Part shown: positions 17,774-24,950 of the stretch, in pieces
Layout: every line of letters starts with the position of its first letter
Numbering within the stretch: the first letter of the stretch is position 1
Origin: Pseudobdellovibrionaceae bacterium
GTDB lineage: Bacteria > Bdellovibrionota > Bdellovibrionia > Bdellovibrionales > Bdellovibrionaceae
NCBI GenBank assembly: GCA_019637915.1
Contig: JAHBUV010000001.1
Coordinates: 1,086,565 to 1,150,564 of the forward strand
DNA: 64,000 nt
Direction: 5' to 3'
The notes under the pieces: model-generated
Seen by the model: only the letters and a program-made list of their open reading frames with translations
Databases searched by the model: none
Told to the model about the DNA's origin: nothing
Program-made: the position numbers and the translations under genes

Positions 17774-18600
17774 GAAAACGCGTTTCCCTGCGGCGGTTCC
17801 GCCGCGCCACCGCCGCCACCCTCGTCAACGTCCGCGACGCCGAGATCCCGCTGATCTCCGCCGCCCTGGCCTTTTCCACCCTTTTGTCCCTGATCCCCTT
17901 CGTCGCCGTGACCCTGTCGATCCTGAAGGGCTTCGTCGGTTTCAGTTTTCTCGAGGCCCGGCTGGAAATCCTCTTCGTCAGTTTTTTCAAAGGGCTGGCG
18001 GGCAACGAGGCCGGTCAGATCGTGCGCCGCCTGCTCACGCGCCTGCTCGAGCGTTCCTGGGGTCTCTCCAGCGCCCTCGTGCTTTTTTTCACCAGCTTCG
18101 GGATCTTCTGGGGGGTTGAGGACGCGGTCAACCGCATCTGGGGAACCCGTCGCGAACGCCGCTGGTGGCGCCGGCTTTTCCTGATCCTGGGCTTTTACCT
18201 GCTCGTGCCGGTGGGCATGGCGCTTTACGCGGCCTTGCGCTCCATCGACAACCTGAAGCCGCTCTTCGCCTGGAGCCCGCTGTTCTGGGACGGGGCTTTC
18301 GCCTTCATCGCCTTGCTTCTCATCAACCGCATGCTGCCCGCCACCCACGTGCGCTGGCGCATGGCCCTGCTCGGCAGCCTGATGTCCACGGCCGGCTTGC
18401 TGGTTCTGATGAGCAGTTTCACCTGGCTCACCAAGAGCGTTTTCAATTACTCGAAGATGTACGGTTCCGTCGCCGCCCTGCCGATCCTGTGCCTGTGGAT
18501 CCTCACTGCCTGGCAGATCATCCTCACGGGCGTCGCCTTCGCCGCCGGTTTGACACGCACCTCAAATCCGCCTAGAGTCGGACCCATCGCGACCCCGTAG
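17761..18600 (+). CDS. BrkB/YihY-family inner-membrane protein
   Basis: 279 residues with about six transmembrane helices. Family landmarks are IPLISAALAFSTLLSLIPF, the FFTSFGIFWGVEDAVNRIWG region and KMYGSVAALPILCLWILTAWQIILTG. The start is TTG at 17761, supported by AAGGAGAG five bases before it and by lack of any other start; it overlaps the MBL gene by 13 bases. Once thought to be an RNase (RbnN), the family is now regarded as a membrane transporter or lipid-handling protein of unsettled role. The stop codon TAG is the first part of the tRNA-Arg gene, so the coding end overlaps the tRNA by 10 bases. Confidence 0.88.
   Translation: MVGLRKRVSLRRFRRATAATLVNVRDAEIPLISAALAFSTLLSLIPFVAVTLSILKGFVGFSFLEARLEILFVSFFKGLAGNEAGQIVRRLLTRLLERSWGLSSALVLFFTSFGIFWGVEDAVNRIWGTRRERRWWRRLFLILGFYLLVPVGMALYAALRSIDNLKPLFAWSPLFWDGAFAFIALLLINRMLPATHVRWRMALLGSLMSTAGLLVLMSSFTWLTKSVFNYSKMYGSVAALPILCLWILTAWQIILTGVAFAAGLTRTSNPPRVGPIATP
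18550..18578 (+). promoter_or_regulatory. Sigma-70 promoter for tRNA-Arg inside brkB
   Basis: A perfect -35 box TTGACA at 18550-18555, a 17-base spacer, and -10 box TAGAGT at 18573-18578. The mature tRNA begins 13 bases after the -10 box. The whole promoter lies within the coding 3' end of the BrkB gene. Confidence 0.8.
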
Positions 18601-18667
18601 CTCAGCTGGATAGAGCATCTGCCTTCTAAGCAGAGGGTCGGAGGTTCGAGTCCTCCCGGGGTCGCCA
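18591..18667 (+). tRNA. tRNA-Arg (anticodon TCT)
   Basis: 77 bases fold as a full cloverleaf. The acceptor stem GACCCCG pairs with CGGGGTC, the D-stem is GCTC/GAGC, the anticodon stem TCTGC/GCAGA encloses loop CTTCTAA with anticodon TCT, and the T-stem GGAGG/CCTCC encloses TTCGAGT. A G discriminator is followed by encoded CCA. It decodes AGA and AGG, rare codons in such a GC-rich genome. Confidence 0.97.
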
Positions 18668-18687
18668 AATTTTGCCGCGCAAAATTT
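18667..18687 (+). terminator. Hairpin after tRNA-Arg
   Basis: AAATTTTGC and GCAAAATTT form a perfect 9-bp stem with a 3-base loop, beginning at the last base of the encoded CCA. The T-rich 3' arm and the TTTTCGATTCTCCATTTT after it fit an intrinsic terminator, although the U run is interrupted. Confidence 0.6.
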
Positions 18688-18776
18688 CCTCGATTTTCGA
18701 TTCTCCATTTTCCCGGCGGCGCGCGAAAGCGCCAGCCAGACCCCAACGCAAAATCCGAAAACCGCAAGGCGCCCTG

Positions 18777-18805
18777 TTGACACCCCAGACCCGGAACTCT
18801 AGTTT
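18777..18805 (+). promoter_or_regulatory. Sigma-70 promoter of the acyltransferase gene
   Basis: TTGACA at 18777-18782, 17-base spacer, TAGTTT at 18800-18805. Predicted transcription would begin about 24 bases before the CTG start at 18836, leaving just enough leader for the TTTGGAG ribosome binding site. Confidence 0.72.
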
Positions 18806-18835
18806 AACGGTCGATCACGATCGTTTGGAGATTTT

Positions 18836-20779
18836 CTGTCGTCCACCAACTACCGTCCTGATATTGACGGGCTCCGAGCCCTTGCCGTTGTCGCGGTCCT
18901 GCTCTTCCACGCGAACGCCCGGTGGCTCCCCGGCGGTTTCACGGGCGTCGACGTTTTTTTCGTCATTTCCGGTTACCTGATTTCCAGCCATCTTTTTTCC
19001 TCCCTGAAGACCGGAACGTTTTCGTACAAGGAATTTTACCGCAAGCGCATCAACCGCATCCTGCCGGCTTTCTACGTCATGATCGTGCTGACGATCCTGG
19101 TGTGCGGGCTCTTTTACCTGCCCTCGGATTTCTACGCCGCCGTCCAGTCCGCCCACAACGCCCTGAAGCTCCAGGCGAACCTTTATTTCGCGCAAGACTA
19201 CGACTACTTCAGCCCCGCCAACGGCGAAAAACCGCTGTTGAACCTGTGGTCGCTTTCGGTGGAAGAGCAGTTCTATCTGTTCCTTCCGCCCATTTTGTGG
19301 GTGCTTGTCCCGCGCCTGCGTTTCCGCCTTGTCCGGGCCGTGATTTTCCTTCTGCTGATCGCTTCATTGGCCTTCGCGGAGTTTTCCCGGCTGCCGCAGA
19401 GAGACCTGTACTACTGGTTGTCGGCCCGGGCTTTTGAACTCCTGGTCGGCGTTCTCCTGGCGGCCTCGGACCTCCGCCCCCAGCGACGCTGGCACGCGGA
19501 GGTCCTGGGCGTCGCTGGCCTCGCCATGCTGGGTTTTTCGTTTCTTTGCATCAACGAAAGCATGAGATTCCCCGGCCTGATCGCGCTGTGGCCCTGCGGG
19601 GGCGCGGCGCTGGTCATCCTGGCGGGCCAGTCCCGGGACGTCGTGACGAACCGGCTGCTGAAACTCAGACCCGTCGTGTTCATCGGCTTGATCTCTTACT
19701 CGCTCTACCTCGCCCACTGGCCGATTTTCGCGGTGGCCCGCTATCTTCTCGCGGAGCAGGAAATCCCCCCGCCCGTCCTTCTCCCCCTGATCGCCCTGGC
19801 GTTTTTCCTGGCCTTCCTCAGCTGGAAATTCGTCGAATCGCCCTGGCGCCGGAGCAAAGCGGGTTTCCGGCGGGTTTTCTTTTTCCGTTTTCTGATTCCC
19901 ACGAGCGTGATCCTGGCGGCGCTCTCGATCGTCACCGCCACCCGGGGCCTGCCGCAACGGCACGGATCCATCGGACCCTCGATCACCACGATCCTGGGCT
20001 TCGTGCCGGAAGGATATTGCCACGGTCACTTCGACGAGAGCGATCCCGGCAAATGCACTTTCGGCGACAGGAGCCGGCCCGCCCGTCTCCTCTTTTTCGG
20101 CGACTCCACGACCGGTCACTACCAACCCGTCTTCGATCAGCTCGGAAAGAAGTTCGGTTTTTCCTTTGTCGCGCGCAGCGTGGGCTCCTGCCTCTCCGTC
20201 GTTCCACTCGCGGGCGTTCCGATGACTTGGCCCATGAACGACGTCTGCCAAGCGCAATTGAACTGGAGCGAAAAAGCGGTCGACTCCTTTGATGTCGTGA
20301 TGATCTCCGCCAACTGGCTTTCCTACATCGGAATCCCCGGCCACGACGATTATCCCGCCTACCTGGAGAGGTCGATCCAGGATCTGATCAAACGGGGCAA
20401 AAAGGTCATCCTGGTCGAACAGATTCCCGACTGTCCCGGGGTTTTGAAATTTTACCGCCAGGAATTCTCGCCCCTGCATTTTCTCTTTTCCACGGACGCG
20501 CTTCGCCAGCGGATCATCTCGACCTGCGGTTCCGGGTCGTCCGTGGCCAACGCCCGGATGGAGGACTTCGCGCGGAAAAGCGGAGCGCATTTTTTCAAGA
20601 TCGCCTCGCGATTCAAAGAAACGCGGGCGCTCCATTTCGCCGCCGGCGAAAGGGCGGGTTTCGAATACCTCTACAAGGACGAAAAGCACCTCAACGAATG
20701 GGGTCAGGCCGAGATGGTCCGGGTGCTGGAACAGGATCCCGGGTTTTTCAGGATCCTGCGGAACCCAGCGCGTCCGTGA
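18836..20779 (+). CDS. Membrane O-acyltransferase with SGNH domain (OafA/OatA type)
   Basis: 647 residues. The N-terminal 370 residues are an acyltransferase-3 membrane domain (YRPDIDGLRALAVVAVLLFHA; FTGVDVFFVISGYLI; LWSLSVEEQFYLFLPP; SYSLYLAHWPIF). The C-terminal 250 are a periplasmic SGNH esterase-like domain with FFGDSTTGHY and DEKHLNEWGQ, giving the Ser and the Asp/His. Such proteins O-acetylate surface polysaccharide, lipopolysaccharide or peptidoglycan. Between the upstream in-frame TAG (18800) and the conserved YRPDIDG there is no ATG, GTG or TTG. CTG at 18836 is preceded by TTTGGAG five bases upstream, giving SSTNYRPDIDG, so CTG appears to be the start. The 3' end overlaps bphO by 32 bases tail to tail. 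Confidence 0.88.
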   Translation: MSSTNYRPDIDGLRALAVVAVLLFHANARWLPGGFTGVDVFFVISGYLISSHLFSSLKTGTFSYKEFYRKRINRILPAFYVMIVLTILVCGLFYLPSDFYAAVQSAHNALKLQANLYFAQDYDYFSPANGEKPLLNLWSLSVEEQFYLFLPPILWVLVPRLRFRLVRAVIFLLLIASLAFAEFSRLPQRDLYYWLSARAFELLVGVLLAASDLRPQRRWHAEVLGVAGLAMLGFSFLCINESMRFPGLIALWPCGGAALVILAGQSRDVVTNRLLKLRPVVFIGLISYSLYLAHWPIFAVARYLLAEQEIPPPVLLPLIALAFFLAFLSWKFVESPWRRSKAGFRRVFFFRFLIPTSVILAALSIVTATRGLPQRHGSIGPSITTILGFVPEGYCHGHFDESDPGKCTFGDRSRPARLLFFGDSTTGHYQPVFDQLGKKFGFSFVARSVGSCLSVVPLAGVPMTWPMNDVCQAQLNWSEKAVDSFDVVMISANWLSYIGIPGHDDYPAYLERSIQDLIKRGKKVILVEQIPDCPGVLKFYRQEFSPLHFLFSTDALRQRIISTCGSGSSVANARMEDFARKSGAHFFKIASRFKETRALHFAAGERAGFEYLYKDEKHLNEWGQAEMVRVLEQDPGFFRILRNPARP

Positions 20780-21329
20780 TCAGATCGAAAGTCCGCTTCG
20801 CCGCCTCCACCACTTCATCGTGCCGCTCGGGAGGGATGCCTCCGAGTTCCGCCAGGAAAGCCGTCCACATCGCTCCCGTGCGCGGGCCGTAGCTTTCGAA
20901 AAAGCGCAGGGCCGCTTCCGGGATATTCCGCTTTTTCTGCAGGTGCCGCGAGATCAACTGGCCGCCCAGAGTGGAGCCTTCCAGCACGTACAAAACGCCC
21001 CACACCTTGGCGGAAGAATTCAACCAATCGACGTCCGCGACGTCGGGCGCGGCGCTCACCGGCAGAAACTCCAGATCGGACAACAGCCACGGGGTTTTGC
21101 GACGATCGCGGAGGTAAAAGCGGCTGGCTTCGCAGCCGGCCCCGGCGCGCTCCTCGAATTTTTTTTCCAGGGTCCGATGAACCGCCAAAAAAGCGCGCAG
21201 GATTTTCCGGTAGCGTTCCGGGGACAGCGACTCGTCCAGAATTCCGAGACTTTCTTCCGCTTTCTGATGATGAGGGGAAGTGGCTTCCCGCAATCGTGCG
21301 CGCAACTGATTTGAGGAAACGCTGTTCAT
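20748..21329 (-). CDS. bphO: Biliverdin-forming heme oxygenase
   Basis: 193 residues from ATG 21329. The N-terminal LREATSPHHQKAEESL carries the proximal heme His (His21 by alignment of the AT-x3-H pattern), and VWGVLYVLEGSTLGGQLISRHLQ is the distal-helix signature of bacteriophytochrome-linked heme oxygenases. It opens heme to biliverdin, CO and iron. The divergent neighbour is a bacteriophytochrome that needs biliverdin as its chromophore, which supports the assignment. The two starts are 161 bases apart. Confidence 0.92.
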   Translation of the reverse strand: MNSVSSNQLRARLREATSPHHQKAEESLGILDESLSPERYRKILRAFLAVHRTLEKKFEERAGAGCEASRFYLRDRRKTPWLLSDLEFLPVSAAPDVADVDWLNSSAKVWGVLYVLEGSTLGGQLISRHLQKKRNIPEAALRFFESYGPRTGAMWTAFLAELGGIPPERHDEVVEAAKRTFDLITDALGSAGS

Positions 21330-21490
21330 GTTTTTCTCTCGGAAAAAGATCGTTTTTGAATATCTGTTGTTTGTTTCTACTACATGCGGGCCGCCGTCGC
21401 GACCTCCGCGCATGACGCGTTCGCCCTTCGGTGATCGTCATTTGCCATAACGCGGAAACGAGCCTACTTTCCCCCTGGAAAGGGGGTTCG

Positions 21491-23773
21491 ATGGACGCTT
21501 TTCGTCAGTGGCATCCCAATTTTCCCGTCAATCTCACGAACTGCAAAGACGAACCCATCCACATCCCCGGCGCCATTCAAGATTTTGGAACACTCATCGC
21601 TTTCGACCCGTCCTCCCGCGCCATCCTCGCGGTCAGCGAAAACGCGCCGCTGATCTTCCCGCGGCTGGCGGATTTTCAAACGCGTCCCGTCCCCGTTCAC
21701 GAGATGTTCGACATTCGCGAGGCTTCGGAACTGGCGGGCAAATCAAAGATCGAAAAATCACGCCGCCTGGTCGAGGTGTTTGACCTCCAGGATTCACGTA
21801 AAAAATATTTCGGCGTCCGCTACTCCGCGCCCGGGGCCGAAATCCTGGAAATCGAGATGGAGGGTCCGGATTCCATGCCGGACGCGATCACTTCCTACCT
21901 CAGCAACATGCCGCTGATGATGAGCGACATCCAAACCCACGCGACGGTCACGGACCTGTCGGATTTCGTCACGCGCAAAATCAAAGAGATCACCGGCTTC
22001 GACCGCGTCATGGTGTACCGTTACGACCGCGACTGGAACGGCCAGGTGATCGCCGAGGCCAAAGAGGAAAAGCTCGAGCCCTTCCTGGGCCTGCACTACC
22101 CGGCTTCCGACATCCCCCCGCAAGCCCGCGCCTTGTACGAAAAAAACTGGATCCGCATCATCCCCACGGTGCACTACAAACCCTCGCGGATCCTGCCGGA
22201 AAAATTCCAAAGCCTCGATCTTTCGAACTCCGTCCTGCGAAGCGTTTCGCCGATCCACATCCGCTACCTGCGCAACATGGGCGTCGGCGCCTCGATGTCG
22301 ATCTCCCTGATGGTGGAGGGCAAACTCTGGGGACTGGTGGCCTGCCATCATTACTCCCCGCACTTGGTGCCCCTGGATATCCGCATGGGCTGCGAGGCCT
22401 ACGGCCAGCTGATCTCCTGGCACATCAAGACGCTGGAGTCATCCAAGGCCCTGAAAGACCAGCTCGCCGGCGAAAAAACCCTGCAGAGCGTGCTCGAGAC
22501 CTTCGGGCGCAACGACAACTTCAAGCAGGCCGCGCACGACGCCGAAAAGGACCTGTTGGCGCTGTTCGACGCCAACGGCATCGTCATCCGCCTGGGTGAT
22601 GAGATCGCGGTCCTGGGCGAAAACCCCGGCGACTTTTTCGCGGACACGGTGGCGAAGGTCGTGACAGGCCACTCCATCCTGGAACCGCTGGTGACGGACG
22701 ACATCGGCCGTTTCCCGCCCTTGAGCAAAATCGCCCCCGTCATCCCCCGCCGGACCGTGGCGGGCGTCATGGCGCTGGCCCTGTCCCCCCACCATAACTA
22801 CTACATCCTGTGCACGCGACCCGAACTCAAGCGCACGGTGAAATGGGCGGGAAACCCCCAGCACAAGGAATCCGTGGACTTCTCCAAACCGGGCGAGCGC
22901 CTCGCGCCCCGCGGCTCCTTCGCCCTCTGGGAGGAGCTGCATGAAGGCCAGAGCCGACCCTGGGCCCCGGAATCCGCGGAGCTGCTGAAAAAGTTCGGCC
23001 TGTTGTTTTTCAAGATCGTCATCGAGCGCAAAGAGATCGTCGAAAAAGCCAACAACGAACTGAAGGCCCTCAATCGCGCCAAAGACGAGTTCGTGGCCAT
23101 GGTTTCCCACGAATTGCGCACGCCCCTGAACGCCATCATCGGCTGGACGGACCTCGCCCTGAGCGACGAGCTCAAAGACGGCCAGATGATCGACGCCCTG
23201 AAGGTGATTCAGCGCAATGCCCGCAGTCAGAACCAACTGATCGGCGACCTGCTCGACGCCTCGCGGATCATCTCCGGAAAAATGCAGCTGCAGGTGCGGA
23301 AGATGCGCCTGTCGGAAGTGGTGGAGGCGGTCATCCTGTCCTTCCAGCCCGCCACCGAAGCGAAGGCCATCCGGATCATCCCGGATCTCGACCGCGAAGG
23401 CGACGTCTTCACCGGCGATCCGGACCGCCTGCAGCAGGTGATTTGGAATCTTTTGAGCAACGCGGTGAAGTTTTCCCCCCAAGGTTCTTCCATTCGGGTG
23501 GAAATCAAACGTCAACGCTCCCATCTGGAGCTGAAGGTTCAGGACCAAGGCGTGGGGCTGAAGCCGGAGGATCTCGAAAGGATTTTCGGGCGTTTTCAGC
23601 AGGTGGAGTCCGTCATCTCGAGGAAAACCGGCCTGGGATTGGGCCTGTCGATCTCCAAGCACCTCGTCGAGCTGCATGGTGGCCGCATCGAGGTCGCGAG
23701 CGAGGGTCCGGGCAAAGGCTCGGTGTTCAACGTGTCGTTCCCGCTCACGCCCCCATCTGCAGCTGGTAGATGA
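21491..23773 (+). CDS. bphP: Bacteriophytochrome sensor histidine kinase
   Basis: 760 residues: PAS (about 15-120), GAF (about 145-315), PHY (about 330-505), HisKA and HATPase. Cys18 in LTNCKDEPIHIPG is the biliverdin attachment residue. The GAF domain has PASDIPP (204-210) with the key Asp, and PIHIRYLRNMGV. The PHY tongue has PRGSF (473-477). The kinase has MVSHELRTPLN (His540), then NAVKFSP, DQGVGL and GLGLGLSI. It would sense red/far-red light and phosphorylate a response regulator. None is encoded next to it. ATG 21491 follows AAAGGGGG. The 3' end overlaps the VWA gene by 29 bases. Confidence 0.95.
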   Translation: MDAFRQWHPNFPVNLTNCKDEPIHIPGAIQDFGTLIAFDPSSRAILAVSENAPLIFPRLADFQTRPVPVHEMFDIREASELAGKSKIEKSRRLVEVFDLQDSRKKYFGVRYSAPGAEILEIEMEGPDSMPDAITSYLSNMPLMMSDIQTHATVTDLSDFVTRKIKEITGFDRVMVYRYDRDWNGQVIAEAKEEKLEPFLGLHYPASDIPPQARALYEKNWIRIIPTVHYKPSRILPEKFQSLDLSNSVLRSVSPIHIRYLRNMGVGASMSISLMVEGKLWGLVACHHYSPHLVPLDIRMGCEAYGQLISWHIKTLESSKALKDQLAGEKTLQSVLETFGRNDNFKQAAHDAEKDLLALFDANGIVIRLGDEIAVLGENPGDFFADTVAKVVTGHSILEPLVTDDIGRFPPLSKIAPVIPRRTVAGVMALALSPHHNYYILCTRPELKRTVKWAGNPQHKESVDFSKPGERLAPRGSFALWEELHEGQSRPWAPESAELLKKFGLLFFKIVIERKEIVEKANNELKALNRAKDEFVAMVSHELRTPLNAIIGWTDLALSDELKDGQMIDALKVIQRNARSQNQLIGDLLDASRIISGKMQLQVRKMRLSEVVEAVILSFQPATEAKAIRIIPDLDREGDVFTGDPDRLQQVIWNLLSNAVKFSPQGSSIRVEIKRQRSHLELKVQDQGVGLKPEDLERIFGRFQQVESVISRKTGLGLGLSISKHLVELHGGRIEVASEGPGKGSVFNVSFPLTPPSAAGR

Positions 23774-24701
23774 CGTGCACGCGAAGCACGCCCGAAACCC
23801 CGTTCACGATCGAGGGTGACAACGTCAGGATGCTGCCATCGAAGTGGTAACTTCCTTCCGGGATCAGCACACCGTTCACGTGGACCTGCAGGACTTTTTC
23901 AATGGGCGCCGCCGTCTGCGGCATTTGGATCCAGTTGCGGCTGATGGCCGTCAGGGAATTGACCAGGGACGAGAAGGTCGACGACCAGTCGTTCAAACAG
24001 ATGTCGTAGGTGCTGCCGCCCGTGGAGGACGACAGCGTTTCATAAACGCCGCCCAGGCGGGTGATCGAACAGTTCTTGTTTTTTCCGATGAAACCGAAAA
24101 CCGCCAATTGCGAGGCCGGGTAGTTGGCCTCGAAGGACCGCGCGAACGCGTCGGCGGTGATGTCGGCGTCGTCGTCGGTGACGATGACGAAAACCTTTTT
24201 CGACTCGGCCCGCAAGAAAGAGGTCAAAGTCCCGTTGCCGGAAATCGACCCGCAGGTCGAACCGGCGGGACAGATCGCCTGCGCGGCCAGGGTCAGCGGG
24301 TTGCGGCTGGCCACGGTCTTGTCGACCTGCAGGTAATTGACGCCCGAATAAGGCAGGGACACGTTCGTGCCGCTGTTCCCGGATTTGGAGATCAGGGCCA
24401 ACCGGAAATCGATGGACTGCTCCAAGGTGGAGGCGAAAGCCTCGAAATTGGCGCGGACGTGGGCGGCTTCGTTGCTCATCGAACCGGAGTTGTCGATGAC
24501 CCAGATCAAGTCAATGGGCAGGGAGCTGGTGGTGTTCGGTGAAAATTCCGCGCTGAAGGAGTAAATGCCCTGGGCTTGCAGGGAGGCTTCGTCCGTCAGG
24601 GAGAATTGATGGGGCGTATCGCAATTGGTGAAAAAGAGGCTGAGCGCCAGACCGCCCAGAGCCAAACGGAACCAAGGCTTTCTCCATTTGAGTCGACCCA
24701 T
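23745..24701 (-). CDS. von Willebrand factor A domain lipoprotein
   Basis: 318 residues. A long hydrophobic segment ends FFTNC, with the likely lipidated Cys27. The VWA domain begins DLIWVIDNSGSM with the DxSxS metal-ion-dependent adhesion site (Asp70, Ser72, Ser74) and a later VFVIVTDDDADIT. Several Cys residues (AICPAGSTCGS; NCSITR; YDICLND) suggest disulfides. The C-terminal 90 residues are beta-rich (LQVHVNGVLIPEGSYHFDG). It is anchored in the outer membrane or exposed; binding partner unknown. ATG 24701 follows GGGGGAG. Confidence 0.82.
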   Translation of the reverse strand: MGRLKWRKPWFRLALGGLALSLFFTNCDTPHQFSLTDEASLQAQGIYSFSAEFSPNTTSSLPIDLIWVIDNSGSMSNEAAHVRANFEAFASTLEQSIDFRLALISKSGNSGTNVSLPYSGVNYLQVDKTVASRNPLTLAAQAICPAGSTCGSISGNGTLTSFLRAESKKVFVIVTDDDADITADAFARSFEANYPASQLAVFGFIGKNKNCSITRLGGVYETLSSSTGGSTYDICLNDWSSTFSSLVNSLTAISRNWIQMPQTAAPIEKVLQVHVNGVLIPEGSYHFDGSILTLSPSIVNGVSGVLRVHVIYQLQMGA

Positions 24702-24950
24702 GCACTCCCCCTGTCCGAGATGAATGCAAGGAGAGTGCCCCCTCACCCCCATCTAAAAATTGGGAGAACCCCCCGCCACTGTTCAGCTGTCAGGAAAATC
24801 TCCATTTTCTCATTTTGAGTCTGTCTCTCTTTCGCCCCCTTTTCCGTGGCGCGAAGCTTCAAGTGGGGCCTGGCCGTCCAAAGCGGTTGCTGCCGCACCG
24901 GGCCTTTGCCTAAGATGGGGCGTTTTTTATCGCCCTTTCTTGGAGGTCCT

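Noticed and set aside
18591-18667. tRNA-Arg as an integration site of a genomic island
   Set aside because: tRNA genes are frequent targets, but there is no integrase or partial tRNA copy downstream in the window.
21330-21490. Riboswitch or heme-responsive element between bphO and bphP
   Set aside because: Only AT-rich promoter-like sequence is seen; no conserved fold or clear dyad could be recognised.
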